Assembly: GCA_029204225.1 (NCBI GenBank)
Contig: CM055113.1
Span: 883,973 to 947,972, forward strand
Reading direction: 5' to 3'
Length of the DNA stretch: 64,000 bases
DNA from: Diphasiastrum complanatum
Lineage: Eukaryota; Streptophyta; Lycopodiopsida; Lycopodiales; Lycopodiaceae
The stretch's first letter is position 1. Each line of letters opens with the position of its first letter. The notes beneath the pieces were generated by a model. The model searched no databases and had not been told where the DNA came from. It saw only the letters and a program-made list of their open reading frames with translations. A program made the position numbers and the translations under genes. Positions 10,555-23,609 of this stretch are shown piece by piece.

Positions 10555-11935
10555 GTAATGTTTTTTATAATTAATCTAAGGCTTCTAACGCCTCTACTGT
10601 CCAAATAGGAACAATAGTCAGTTTGTATATAAGTTGTGTTAAGTCTGCAAAGAAGATAATAAAAATTCGATAGTAGTTCGCATGACCCATAAACACATAA
10701 ACTCCACAAATTGTTGTGGGCGGTGGCAATTCCACAATAATCTTGATTTTAGAATAATCCGTGGCAATACCATGTCTCGCTATCACATGCCCAAGCACAA
10801 CTCCGTGGGAAACCCATATCTGGCATTTTTCTAGATTTAGAGAAATTTGATATTTGCGACACCTTTCAAATACTTTCTCCAATCGATCCAGGTGGTCTAT
10901 ATCTGTACTATGGACTCCTAGGTCATCCAAGTAAATTTCAAGGAATTTTTGTAGATAATCTATAAATGCAAATTGCATTACTCTTTGAAGCGAACTTGGT
11001 GCATTACAGAGTCCAAACGACATTACTCTGTAAGCAAAGGTGCCCCATTCTGTTGCAAAAGCGGCTTTGTGACGATCGGCAGGTGCAATCTTAACCTAGT
11101 TGTAACCACTAAATCTATCCAGAAAACTATAAGCTTTCGCTACAGCAAGGCGATCCAAAATGCTTTCAGTAAAAGATAACGGAAAGTGATCTTTCTGCGT
11201 CACTTTGTTCAAATCCTTGAGATTCACACAAATTCTCAATTTTCCATTCTTCTTCGGAACAATGACAATCGGTGAGATCCATTCGGTATGCTCGATCTCA
11301 TAAATGAAATCGGCATCAAGCAATCTTTGAAGTTTTTTCTTTATCAGATCCGCAACATTAGAATTACAGCGATAGAATTTTATAACCTTTGGAACTGCAT
11401 CAGGTACTAAAGGTATGGTATGTTCAATAACTGTCGTCGAAATACCCTTTAGATCTTGATAAGTCCATGCAAAGCAATCTTGATACTTAATAAGTAACAT
11501 GCGGAGTGCTTGATACTATTCAAGATTGTGTTGTGATCCAACTTGTAGAATCTCTTCTGGTTCTCCTGGTTCGGCAAGATTCATTGGCTGTGTCCTAGCT
11601 GGGCCATCGTATACATCTTTGGAGTCTGGCACATGTTCTTTAGGTACTTTAGGTAACATGATAACCACATCATCCAGTGTATAACGTTTAAAATATTCGG
11701 ACATATCATGCTGGACTGCATCTACTTGTTCCTTTTCGAAATGACTTGTCTTGGATCTTCGCTTAGCCTTCTTAGCAGGAATTGATCGTGGAGGAGATAA
11801 CTTCCGAGACGATAATGTCTTGCTAGAATTCTGACTTGTAGAATCATCCTCGACTTTTCCTTTGTCTTCATCCAGTAAGGGTGGCACATTCTATGAATCA
11901 ATCTTTTGAGGAGGATTTTTCCATTTTAGAATCGT
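10555..11935 (-). pseudogene. Gypsy G1: protease-RT linker and reverse transcriptase
   Basis: Frames at 11516-11887 (linker rich in Ser/Lys), 11096-11500 and 10571-11023 together carry gypsy RT blocks: IEHTIPL, WISPIVIVPKKNGKLRICVNL, FSGYN, MSFGLCNAPSSLQRVM and LGHVIARHG. The catalytic YLDD is present as IYLDDLG. The frames are offset by stops and a shift at about 11090. The lineage looks Tat/Athila-like. The element is broken between here and 15734 by copia D, and RNase H and integrase are missing on the left. Confidence 0.87.
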
Positions 11936-11951
11936 ATTATAATGTTGCTTG

Positions 11952-12559
11952 GCTTGTTTTCCAAATATTTTGAATAGGTGTCACATCCCATGTGTAGAGG
12001 ACATCTCACATGTGTGGAAATAGCTGAACTAGGTGAGTTTTTGCTTCTAGAAGATTTCCATGAAGATCTCCATATAGTAGAAAAATAGACCAAAAATGCC
12101 CAAAATGAAAAGTTTTGATCCAAGTGTCAAATTGCATGATGGTGACAAGGCATCCTCACACGTGTGAGATCTGCTGCATGGTCAGTACCTTGAGCTCCAA
12201 GAAGTGTATATATAGAGGCTTATTTGGCCATAATCAATGTGAGACACAATCTTGGTTTTGGAAGCAATTTTGAGTGATTCTCTCCATTTGTCTACATTTG
12301 TTTTGATTGTTTTGAGGTTTTATCAATGTGTACTTGAGTTTCAGGTTGGAGTCCGTACTCAGACAATGTTTCACACGTGTGAAACCAGAAAGTACACCTA
12401 CCTTCAATCCATGATTGTTCTTGTTAGGATTTTGTGTCTAGAATTGATCTAGATTGATCTTAATCTCAAGTAGATTGATAGATCAAGTAATCTGACAACC
12501 AATCCCTCTTGAGGATCAGATTAGGATCCACTCTTGGTCCTTTTTGTACTTTTTGCACA
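11952..12559 (+). repeat. 5' LTR of D (5' truncated)
   Basis: Matches the right part of the LTR at 14914-15733 and starts within it at CCAAATATTTTGAATAGG. TATA box TATATATAG at about 12207. Perfect palindrome TTTCACACGTGTGAAA at 12369-12384. Confidence 0.85.
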
Positions 12560-12572
12560 TTGTATCAGAGCC
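12560..12572 (+). promoter_or_regulatory. Primer-binding site of D (mutated)
   Basis: TTGTATCAGAGCC directly follows the LTR end GCACA. It differs at one base from the usual TGGTATCAGAGCC. Confidence 0.8.
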
Positions 12573-13161
12573 AAGTACAAGAGGTTTTGCTGAAATTGAT
12601 AGGGTTAATCCAAATCAAAGCCAAAATTAGCAGTTTTTAGGAAACTAGTCAAATTTTGTGTACCGAGTTGAATTTGATAGCTATCCTCAAAAGTTTTGGT
12701 CTAGATCTTGTTGTGGGCTGTAGGAACTCTTTTTACACATGTGAGGCTGTACAACTCCGATTTTGACTAAGAAATTTCAAAAATTTGTAGAATTTGACTC
12801 ACATACCCAATTTGAGTGGTTTTTGGTGCAAAATCAAGCATTTTCTATAATAAATCTAATCCTTTGATTAGTTCTTGGATTAAATCAGCCAAAAAAATAA
12901 AATTTAAGCTTAAATTAGGTGCATTAATTGACCTTCTCTAATTTTTTGAGTGTATGTTGAGGTTGAAGAGAGAATTTGCTAAAAATCATAGATTAAGGAG
13001 TGATTTTGCAAGTTTGAGACTAGAATCTAAATTTCCATCATTCTAGATTGGCTCATGAGTGATAGGATTGAGTTTATAAGCTTTCTAAATTGCTGGAAGA
13101 CTTTAGGTTCTGATCTCTTAAAGAAACCATAAGAGTTTCTAGTGCTTTTTCACATTAAAAA

Positions 13162-14898
13162 ATGGCATCAATGGGTGGGTTTTTGCTTGAAGCTAGTGAA
13201 AGACTTACATCCACTAATTATGCTACTTGGATAGTTCGAATGGAGTACTTGCTTGTACTTCATGATCTTTATGACATAGTACTTGAGGTGGAAGTAGAAC
13301 CTCAAGGAGGAGTTGAATTGGCTAAGTACAAAAAGAGATGTAGAGTTGCATTACATTGCATAAAAATGAATGTAAGTAATGAACTTTTGAAGAAATCTCA
13401 TCTTGTACCACTTTTAAAGAGGCATGGGATTCATTAAAAGCCATTTATGTATCCAAGAACACTTCAAGGACACTCATGCTTAGGAATCAAATCCTTCAAA
13501 GCATGAAAGAAAGTAGTGAAAGTGCCCAAAATTATGTCTTTAGGATCAAATCTTTGAATAAGGAGTTGTCTTCTATAGATGATAAAATCAAAGATGATGA
13601 ATTAGCTCAAATAATTTTGAATGGATTAGGAGATGATTATTCCAATCTTGTTCAAACCTTTGCTATTCTAGATTCACTTCCTAATATTGAAAAACTTCAA
13701 AGTGTGCTTGTTAGTGAGGAGAGTAGAATGCTTCATATCAAAAGTAGGATGAGTTCCTTATCTTTGAATGATGGTGATGAAAAAGCCAACTTTTCTTTGA
13801 AAGGCAAGAAGAAGAAGTTTCCATCCAAGAAGACTCAAGACATGGAGATAGAGAACAAAGATGGAGCATCAAGTTCCAAAGGCAAGAGCAAGAAGGAGAA
13901 GAAGAAACTAAAGTGTTTCTTTTGTGGAAAAAAGGGACATATTGCATCTGAGTGCTACAAGAAGAAGATTTCCCAAGAGAAGGACAATCAAGGCAATCTT
14001 GTGCTTGAGGAGGAGGAAGAAGGCAATCTACTTTGATGGTATCCTCACCACAAACATCTAATCAAGACACTTGGTGGATTGACAGTGGGGCAAGCTCTCA
14101 CATGACTCACCAAAAAGACTACTTTGCTAATCTACTTTCTTACAATAGTTCTAAGAGATTTATCTTCATTGCAAGTGATCAAGAATGTGAGATTGTAGAT
14201 CTAGACAATGTTCTTTATGTACCTTCAATTACAAAGAACTTGTTAAGTGTAGGACAACTAAAACAAATCTTATTTTTTGTGTAAGCAAGTTGAGTCAATA
14301 CATGCAAAGTCCATTAATATGTCATTGGAAAGGAGCAAAAAGGGTGTTAAGGTACATCTCGGCTACAAAAAACTTTGGCATAGTTTATGAAAGGACTAAT
14401 ATTTGTTTAAGAGCATATTCGGACTCAAGTTTTGCAGGTGACAAGATGGATAGAAGATCAATAAGTTCATTTACTACATTCTTATGTGGAGGAGCTATAT
14501 CTTGGCTTTCAAAAAAGCAAGATATCATCTCTCTTTCATCAACAGAATCCGAATATAAAGCTATGACAACAACAAAAAAGGAGGTTCTTTGGCTTAAAAG
14601 ACTTTTGGAGGAGCTACATGTGATCAAGGATGAAGACATTCCATGCATGTGCTGTGATAATCAAGCAACTCAACAACCTGCAAACACTCCAGTCTTCCAT
14701 GCTCGAACAAAGCACGTCGAGATTGCACATCATTTTGTGAGAGAGAAAGTGCAAGCAAAGGATATCAAGCTTATTCATGTTTTATCATCAGATTGCATTG
14801 CTGATATACTCATCAAGGCATTTCCTAAAGATCCATTTGTAAAATTAAGATTGGCTCTTGGAGTTATAGATAGATCTATGCTAGATTTGCCAAGCTAG
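13162..14898 (+). pseudogene. Copia D gag-protease joined to RNase H tail
   Basis: Gag starts at MASMGGFLLE (13162) and is frameshifted near 13400-13476. It continues through a Lys-rich region and the zinc knuckle CFFCGKKGHIASEC to about 14036. The aspartic protease motif DSGASSHM and the LYVPSITKNLLSVGQL block follow (14033-14284). At about 14284 the sequence jumps straight to the end of RT and RNase H (DKMDRRS, WLSKKQD, HARTKHVEIAHHFVREKV, ending DRSMLDLPS at 14898). Integrase and the RT core are deleted. The leader 12573-13161 has no frame. Known: gag and protease assemble particles; the rest must come in trans. Confidence 0.9.
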
Positions 14899-14913
14899 AT
14901 TTTTGAGGAGGAG

Positions 14914-15733
14914 TGTGAAAAATGCAAAAATAAGCTTGGTAGAAGCCAAAAATCTTGTATATAGGATAGACACACACGTGTGGAGCTTGTTCTCGCATGT
15001 GAAACTAGTGTACTTTTTATGTACCATAATCATATATGTTGTACATATGATTTAATTCAAGTTCTAGTGGCTAAAATGGTCAAAAACTAGTTTTCTAGAG
15101 ATATGACACATGGCACCAATCTAATGATTGCATGAGCCAAATATTTTGAATAGGTGTCACATCCCATGTGTAGAGGACAGCTCACACGTGTGAAAATAGC
15201 TGAATTAGGTGAGTTTTTGCTTCTAGAAGATTTCCATGAAGATCTCCATATAGTAGAAAAATAGACCAAAAATGCCCAAAATGGAAAGTTTTGATTCAAG
15301 TGTCAAATTGCATGATGTGACAAGGCATCCTCACACTTGTGAGATCTGATCATGATCAGTACCTCGAGCTCCAAGAAGTGTATATATAGAGGCTTATTTG
15401 GCCATAATCAATGTGAGACACCAATCTTGATTTTGGAAACAATTTTGAGTGATTCTCTCCATTTGTCTACATTTGTTTTGATTTTTTGCGGTTCTATCAA
15501 TGTGTACTTGATTTTCAAGTTGGAGTCCATACTCACACAATGTTTCACACGTGTGAAACCAGAAAGTAAACCTACCTTCAATTAATGATTGTTCTGGTTA
15601 GGATTTCGTGTCTAGAATTGATCTAGATTGATCTTAATCTCAAGAAGATTGATAGATCAAGTAATCTGACAACCAATCCCCCTTGAGGATCAGATTAGGA
15701 TCCACTCTTGGTCCTTTTTGTACTTTTTGCACA
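14914..15733 (+). repeat. 3' LTR of D
   Basis: 820 bp, TGTGAAAAATGC to TTTGCACA, preceded by the purine tract TTTTGAGGAGGAG. Contains three or more copies of the CACACGTGTG-type palindrome, the exact one at 15543-15558. Confidence 0.92.
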
Positions 15734-17165
15734 TATCATAGCTGCTTACTTAGGAAATTGTCTATGCTGTATCGGCAGAGTGATATTCTTTTGTTCACTT
15801 TCCCAAGCTACTCCGACATGGAGAACTTCATTAGATTCTTCAAATCTAGCACAGAATAGTGGCTCTTGATGGACTTCTGGTTCTGCTTGAGCTAACTTTT
15901 GCGCAAAGACTTCTTTTGCTTTTGGCACCAACTTCAAGAACTCTCCTAATGAAATATTGATCTTCCTAGACAAAGTATTCATGAGCACTTCTAATTGCGG
16001 TGCTTCTGGTTCAGGCATCTTGAAGGGTTCTTCATGATGATGCAACTGATCATTCATATTTGTATGTGGAGTTCTTGGTGGCTGCAATGGTGAAGAACGA
16101 ACTTTGGCTGTTGCTTTAGCAGCTTCAAGCTCCTCTTCTTCTTGCAGATGTTTAATCCACTGCCTCATATCCTGATATCTTCATTTTTCTGCATGAAGAT
16201 TTGGATAGACTTCAGATGCTGTTGATACATCCTTTAATGGTATAGAATCAGCACATACTGGTTTCGTTATTGGTTCTTTCTGCTTCTGTGCTCTGGTGAC
16301 CACCATCAAGGGTACACTTGATTTATTCTGACCTACTGGTCTTTGCCTGATTGTTATCAAATTTATAGGTGTTGTTGCTAGTGGTGGCTTTGGTCTTGCT
16401 GGACAGTCTTTATAGCAATGCCCATAACCACAGTCATGACAGAATGGTACAAATATTTCTTTATTTAAACATTCTGCAACCTTGTGATTTTCTCCACATG
16501 CAAGGCATCCAAGCGATGCTCTAGCCCAGTTTTTATATGCATGTTGTTGCGCAGTAGCATAAATAGCATACTGTTCTGAAGATCCACCTTCTTAATCATT
16601 ACCATAGTTCCATTGCTCAGCACTTCTATACGATTCTGGGTTTATCAAATTGATAGGAGAAGCGGGGTGCTTTGGTGAGGCAAGTAAGGCTAAACATTTC
16701 GGATATCCAAGAGTAGATTGTCGAGGTCTAGCTGCTGGCTTTCCTCCATATTGTGGTTCTCGATATCCCATTTAAGCATACCATTGCTGGATTATCCGAG
16801 GATTGAAGTTGCAAAAAACAGTCTCATGATCAGATAAATTACACAAATGGCCTACACTGATTTTCATTCGTTTTTTCAATTGAGGACACTCATTCACTAT
16901 GTGATTTTCTAAACAAATAGAACACCAGACATTTTTTTTGGTAGGAAAAGTGTTTTCAGGTTTCTTGTTCGCTTGTCCTTGGAACTCTTCCAATGCTTTG
17001 ATCTTCTCATCAAATTGCAACTGCATTTCTGCTGATTCTTCCCGAGTTTCTCGAACTCATTGAGCATCATTTCTGCAGTAGCATTGACATTTGTGGATGC
17101 AATAGTGGTGGATGTCGTAGTAGTCTGCCCTATTGTATAAGGCAAGATATTGATATTCGGCTCAT
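15734..17165 (-). pseudogene. Gypsy G1 gag and protease start
   Basis: Minus frames at 16772-17145 (gag, with CSICLENHIVNECPQLKK zinc-binding motif) and 15746-16168 (linker before protease, ITLPIQHRQFPK) belong to G1. In between lie a second Cys/His cluster and several stops. It is the mirror image of G2 at about 18480-19960. Copia D interrupts the protease. The gag N-terminus is missing at 17165. Confidence 0.85.
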
Positions 17166-17940
17166 CATCTCAATCTTCATCCTCCAAATACAAAAAAGAA
17201 CCTTCGCCCAATTCACTGTGCATAGATGTGATTCAGATCTATCTACTGCTAGGTCGGCAAAGAATAATATAAAAAATAGAAGGTTTTCAGAAGATCAGTT
17301 GTCATATTGCCATATTTTTGTCAAGAAATTCACTTTTTTGCAAAAATACCAGTATTACTCTTGATCCTTTGCCAAAAACTTTGTCGAGTTTTCAAAATAT
17401 TTTATTTATAGTGAAATACTATTTTTGAGTTCGACGAAGATTCTTCTTGTCCAGATCATAGAAAATCTTGATTTTCACCCTCGTCAAACTATAGAAGTTG
17501 TGTTTTTTTGTGTCAGAAACCTTCATCGGGTTTACCCTAGTTTTATTTGTGTCAGATCTTGAATTTGAGAGCTCGACAAAGGTTATTTCCCTAGAAATTG
17601 TCAGAAAAGTTGATCAGAGAGTTTTTCCAAAATAACACTGTTGAACCTTCGTCGAGCCAACCTTCGCCTAGGGAATCTTTGCCAGTACTATTTTTAGGTT
17701 TTGATTTTTTAGATCAGGTCTCTGTCAAAATTTGGGTCAAATCTGATACAATCTAATTTGGATTTTGAGAAATTTTTTATTTTTTGGGAAGTATCGATTG
17801 ATTGAATTTCGAAATCTTTTTCATGATATAGAAATCAGATTCTTGAAAAGTGAAATAGATCTAGCAGATCTGATCTGAGATAGTTTTGATTGAAAAATCT
17901 AGATCCAATCTCATTGTCTGCTAGATTTGAGTTTTTTAAG
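17166..17940 (+). other. Non-coding leader ahead of G2 gag
   Basis: AT-rich, with recurring CGACGAAGG/CCTTCGTCG-like words and no frame. Similar words recur at about 20260 and in other gypsy leaders here. It probably represents the G2 5' untranslated region. It forms the spacer of the G1/G2 inverted repeat. Confidence 0.5.
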
Positions 17941-20158
17941 ATGGATGCCCTTGGAGCTGCTCTTGGAGGTGCTCCTCGGGAAGTCAATCCAATCATTGTT
18001 AGAAGAGCACCCCATTTGGATCTACCCAAATATAATGGATTAACAGATCCAGTTAGATTTCTTCAGATCTATGCTGAATCCTGTGAAGTCTATGGCGAAA
18101 TTTTCCCTCAAGATAAACTTAAGCTTTTTCCTATGGTGTTAACAGGTGCAGTACAAGATTGGTATTATAATCATGATGAAACTGAACGTACACATTGGGA
18201 GGTTGTTAAAAGAGCCCTTACCACATGGTTCAAACCGCGAAAGTTTATGGAAGACCCTTTCCTACTTTTAAGTAAATTTAAAATGGGAAAGCGAGATATG
18301 GTTCGAGATTACATTGAAAGGGTGAAATGCCTCAGATCTGAGTGCAAACTTGAGCTAATTATTGAAAATGCCATGATTATGTGATTTTTTTCAGGTTTAC
18401 CTAAACATATCAAACATGAGCTGAAACGCATAATGAGTATGCACTCTTGCAGAATGCTATGGATGATACAATTCGGGAGGAGGATGAAGATTCAGATGAT
18501 GAGCCGAATATCAGTATCTTGTCTTATACAACAGGGCAGACTACTACGACATCCACCACCATTTCATCCACGAATGTCAACCCTACTGTAGAAATGATGC
18601 TCAATGAGTTCGAGAAACTGGGGAAGAACCAGCAGAAACAGATGGAAAACTTGCAGTCGCAATTTGATGAGAAGGTCAAAGCATTGGAAGAGTTCCATGG
18701 ACAAGCGAACAAGAAACCTGAAAACACTTTTCCTACCAGGGAAAATGTTTGGTGTTCTATTTGTACAGGAAATCACACAGTGAATGAGTGTCCAAAATTG
18801 AAAAAACAAATGGAAATCAGTGTAGGCCATTTGTGTAATGCACCTGATCATGAGACTACTTTTTGCAACTTCAATCCTCGGATAATCCAGCAACGGTATG
18901 CTCAAATGGCATATTGAAAACTAAAGTATGGAGCAAATCTAGTAGCTAGCCCTCGACAATCTACTCTTGGATATCCGTAATGTTTATCCTTACCTACCCC
19001 ACCAAAGCACCCTGCTCCTCCTGCCAATTTGATGGAACCAGAACCATACAGAAGTGTTGAGCAATGGAACTATGGTAATGATTAAGAAGGTGGATCTTTA
19101 GAACAATATGTTGTTTATGCTACTGCTCAACAACAGGCATATAAAAACTAGGCTAGAGCACCGCTTGGATGCCTTGCATGTGGAGAAAATCACAAGGTTG
19201 CAGAATGTTTAAATAAAGAAATATTTGTACCATTCTGTCATGACTGTGGTTATGGGCATTGCTATAAAGGCTGTCCAGCAAGACCAAAGCCACCACTAGC
19301 AACAACACCTATAAATTTGATAACAATCAGGCAAAGACCAGTAGGTCAGAATAAATCAAGTGTACCCTTGATGGTGGTCACCAGAGCACAGAAGCAGAAA
19401 GAACCAATAACGGAACCAGTACGTGCTGATTCTATACCATTAAACGATATATCAACAGCATCTGAAGTCTATCCAAATCTTCATGCAGAAAAATGAAGAT
19501 ATCAGGATATGAGGCAGTGGATTAAACATCTGCAAGAAGAAGAGGAGCTTGAAGCTGCTAAAGCAACAGCCAAAGTTCGTTCTTCACCATTGCAGCCACC
19601 AAGAAATTCATGTACAAATATGAATGATCAGTTGCATCATCATGAAGAACCCTTCAAGATGACTAAACCAGAAGCGCCGCAATTAGAAGTGCTCATGAAT
19701 ACTTTGTCTAGGAAGATCAATATTTCATTAGGAGAGTTCTTGAAGTTGGTGCCAAAAGCAAAAGAAGTCTTTGCGCAAAAGTTAGCTCAAGCAGAACCAA
19801 AAGTCCATCAAGAGCCACTATTCTGTGCTGGATTTGAAGACTCTAATGAAGTTCTCCATGTCGGAGCAGCTTGGAAAAGTGAACAAAAGAATATCACTCT
19901 GCCGATACAGCATAGACAATTTCCGAAGAAAGCAGTTGTGATAGATGGAGGTTCAGGAATTAACCTGATTTCTACAAAGCTATGTGCAAAATGGGGCCTA
20001 CAAAGATAAAGTCTGTGACTTTTGCTATTAAGCTAGTTGATCAAATGACAGTTCGTCCACAAAAAATGGTTGAAGATATACATGTTAGAATTGCGGGAGT
20101 ATCGTTCATCATGACTTTCGTAGTAATGGACTTACTAGAAGCACCCGGTGATTTTTTG
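17941..20158 (+). pseudogene. Gypsy G2 gag and protease
   Basis: The ATG at 17941 opens a gypsy gag (MDALGAALGG; YNGLTDPVRFLQIYAE; capsid block VQDWYYN, FKPRKFMEDPF) that stops at 18382. It continues in shifted frames with CSICTGNHTVNECPKLKK (about 18750), a second cluster CLACGENH...CHDCGYGHC (19170-19270), and a protease with VVIDGGSGINLIS at about 19940. At least five stops or shifts are present. It parallels G1 gag in opposite orientation. The frame ends near 20158, where another gypsy leader/LTR block is inserted. Confidence 0.87.
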
Positions 20159-21350
20159 GTGTTTTTTGATGGTTTTTTTGATGTTTCTAAAAATCTGCTG
20201 GGAAGGATTGTTCGCCCTTCAAACTGAAGGTTTTGTTATCAAAATTGAAGGTGTCTGCAACTCGACGAAGGTTTCCTGAAAGATGGGCAAAAAGTTATCA
20301 GCGTTGATGATAATTTTTGTCTCTTTTTGACCAAAATCTGGTAGATTTGGCCAATTTTCTGATATCTCAGATCCAAATGGATCTTAAGATTGGTGATCTG
20401 AATAGATTTTCTTGTTCTATAATTAGACTAGATTTCAAACAAACAAATCCACTCAAATCAAGCAAAATCACTCCCAAATTAATTCTAAATGCATATCTAA
20501 CACTATTCATGCAACGACAAGATGCCTAATGCAAGCTAACCATCCACCAAACATGCTGCAAACTAAAATATTAGCGTAGCTACCCGGCAATGATGAAAAA
20601 ATTGTAGTGGGTTTCTTTTCTTGCCTAACCTCAAACTAAGATCTAGTCAATCTAGCATCAAAGAGACAAAGTTAGTTGTCACGCGTAGATTCGTTCCCAC
20701 GAGAGCAACAATATAGTTCAGATTTCAGCATGAATGAAGATCCACATCTAACTCTAACATCCATTAACCCTAAACATTAACACTACATCCATTAACACTA
20801 GATCCACAACAAAGATAGCTTACTCTTTCTCTCTCTCCCTTTCTTCCTCATAAAAAGTATAATAACATGCAATCCCAATAACAATCAGATCCAACAATTA
20901 GAAAAACACAAATAAACATGAGAGATGGAGGAGAAGTGATAGAGAGCAAGGACATTCATCAATCCATTTCAGAAGAGAACCAATCTACTCTATTGAAATG
21001 AGGAAATGAACATGTGTAGGAACTCGAGTTGGTCCCTTTTTATAATAGAGAGGAGGACCCTGGCCTCTGAATCCTATTGGTCCATTTTTACGTCTCTAAT
21101 TATTCAAATTAAAAAAAGAGTGAGAACCATCCAATTTGGAGAGAAACCCAACTTTATTCACTAACTTGACATTTAGGCCCTCCTACGACATTAAAAGTCC
21201 CGCAAAAAGGCCTAAAGTCCTTTTATTGACTTTCTGATTTATCAAATCTCTATGTGATCATCGGGTGGACTTGTGACACGCAGGGTGCCAAATCTCTCTC
21301 ACTTATTAACTAGGGTTAGGGTTGCCTTGGGATCTGCAAACCCTCCAACA
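20159..21350 (-). repeat. Gypsy leader plus LTR fragment inserted in G2
   Basis: The layout mirrors G3: a leader, then TACCCGGCAATGATG, which on the minus strand resembles the TTGCCGGG core of the gypsy primer site (about 20580-20600), then LTR-like DNA ending CCTCCAACA at 21350. G2 coding resumes at once. It is a truncated minus-strand element whose body is missing. Confidence 0.5.
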
Positions 21351-22015
21351 CAACTTTTCAACACTTATCAAGTTCTTTGTAAGATTAGGAAAAAAAAAGA
21401 ACATTGGAAAGTGACAGAACTTTAGAAGAAGCAATTTTTAATGGAATATTGCAAATTTTTTCAATAGAGCATTCCTGATCTAAGAATGTACCACCTTTTC
21501 TGGATAAAGAAAAAGGAAAGATCAAGGATGATTCTTCAAGCCAGAGTTCTCACAAGAAATCACCATCCAGGAAGTCAGAGAAGAGCACATCTTCTAGAAA
21601 GTCCTCACCTCCATGATTGATTCTTGCCAAAAAAACTAAACGGAAATCCAAGATCAATCCTAATGAAAAAGAACAATCAGAAAAAGTCCAGCATAATATC
21701 TCCGAGCATTTCAAATGCTATAGTTTGGATGATGTTGTGATTATGTTATCAAAAGCTCATCGTCAACTAGAAACAAAGGATGTTTATGATGGGGACTAGC
21801 TAGGACTCACAGCCAATAAATCTTGTTGAAGAACCAAAAAAGATTGATCCTGTTGGAGCACAACTTACTCCCGAACAATTTCAATCATTAAGGAAGTTAT
21901 TGATCAAGTATCGATATTGTTTTTCCTAGACATACAATGATCTACAAGAGATTCATACATCAATTATAGAGCATACAATTCCTTTGATGCCTGATGCAAT
22001 TCCAAAGATCACAAC
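21351..22015 (+). pseudogene. Gypsy G2 linker and start of RT
   Basis: Corresponds to G1 11400-11900 in opposite orientation: a Ser/Lys-rich linker, then the frame at 21617-21799 (LDDVVIMLSKA), then a degraded stretch equivalent to EHTIPL.PDAIPK. It breaks off at 22015 where copia N begins. Confidence 0.8.
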
Positions 22016-22333
22016 CTTGTGATTTGCGACTAATTCGCAAATAATTCATGACGAATTATTTGTCTGATAATTCAATGCTTTATTATTTGGCTACATAATC
22101 ACTATAGTACTAATGATTTCAAAGTTAGTTACTATAAGATCAAATGTGATTTCTATCACTATTGTTTTGTTTGAAATTGATAGGTGTAGTCATGCATTGT
22201 GAAAGAGGAAGATAGCTTATTCTGCCACACATGAAAAGTTTTCTTTCTAGACTCTCAAATTATTGTCATTCATTTCTTTTAGAATTTGTTTCTTTTCGAG
22301 TTCGACCTATCTTCACGACAACTCTTTCCGACA

Positions 22334-22346
22334 TGGTATCAGAGCC
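22334..22346 (+). promoter_or_regulatory. Primer-binding site of N
   Basis: TGGTATCAGAGCC follows TTTCCGACA, so the truncated 5' LTR ends at 22333. Confidence 0.82.
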
Positions 22347-22497
22347 AAATCTCGAATACTTGATATCTTTCGTAATATCAAATTGTTAATCATACTTTTC
22401 AATTCTTTTCGACCTTTCAGTATCAGAGAATTGATTTCCTATTATTGGCATTACTGCATCTTAGCGTCATCGATACAATCGACAGACTAAGTTCCAG

Positions 22498-23590
22498 ATG
22501 GATTCTCAAAGTAAAGCTGGTCTTATCGCAGACAAGCTGCATGGATCCAATTATCATTTGTGAAAATTTAAGATGAAGACCTTGCTAATCGCCAATGAAT
22601 TATGGGATGTTGTTACAGGTACAGAAGTAAAACCTGAAGATGATGACTCAAAGTGGAAATCGAAAGACAATAAAGCGTTCGTGCTTATTATCCTCAATAT
22701 ATCAGATACACATATTGGACACATAGCTGAAGCTAAAATGTCAAGAGACGTTTGGGACACTCACTATATGATGTGAGAGACGTAACTACTAAGTTACATC
22801 TATGAAGAAAAATCTTCACATTCAAGATGTCTACTAGTGATTCTCTTCAGAATCACATTAACCAGTTTAAGAATCTCTTGCAACAGATGGCGAAGCAGCA
22901 GATGCATGAGAATCTTTATCATTCTATTATAGGATCTCTTATGTACGCCATGATCTGTACTAGGCTGGACATAGCTTTTACATTCAGCTGTCTCAGTCAG
23001 TTTATGACTAATCCTGGTGTAACACATTGGAAGGCTCTTATTAGAGTCATGAGATAGCTTCAAGCTACTATGGACTTTTGCATTTGTTATGGAGCAGTCG
23101 GCAATGACAAACTCAACTCAGTGGTTACACAGATGCAAGTTGGGCATGAGATGTAGACACTCATAAATCCACTTTCAGATTTACATTCTTCCTCAACAAT
23201 GGTCCAATTTCCTAGAACAGTCACAAGCAATCTTCGATAGCTCTATCTTGCACTGAATCAGAGTATATCACATCCTCTCAAGCTACAAAGGAAGCAATTT
23301 GGTTGAGGAATTTACTCTCAGATATCGGTCTAAATCAATATGCTCTGACGACATTATTTGGTGATAATCAAAGTGCCATTGCTTTATTAGCCAACTCTAG
23401 ATTTCATTTTAAAAGTAAGCACTTTGAAATTAAGTATCATTTCGTCAAAAGTAAAGTTCTCAACGAAGAGGTCAGATTGTAGTACTGTAGAACGCAAGAT
23501 ATGACAACAGATATTTTGACCAAAGCATTAAGTTTGGAAGCACACAAAAGATTTTGTGTAGAACTAAGTTTGAAGGTCAAGGCATTTAAG
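22498..23590 (+). pseudogene. Copia N gag fragment joined to RNase H
   Basis: The ATG at 22498 starts a gag N-terminus (DKLHGSNYHL, then KTLLIANELWDVVTG). After about 22900 the frame enters the RT tail and RNase H (YHSIIGSLMYAMICTR, then degraded blocks to about 23580). The last part has multiple stops. Protease, integrase and the RT core are gone. The RNase H resembles that of copia M. Confidence 0.78.
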
Positions 23591-23609
23591 AATTCAGATT
23601 AAGGAAGAG

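Larger units (their letters stand above)
11952..15733 (+). mobile_element. Copia D: non-autonomous insertion in gypsy G1
   Basis: A plus-strand copia with a truncated 5' LTR, primer site, gag-protease, a large deletion removing integrase and most of RT, an RNase H tail, and a complete 3' LTR. The right edge at 15733 abuts G1 sequence precisely. The left edge lost both the LTR start and some G1 protease sequence. Its LTR and leader match copia B (36642-41981), so B and D are one family. Confidence 0.87.
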
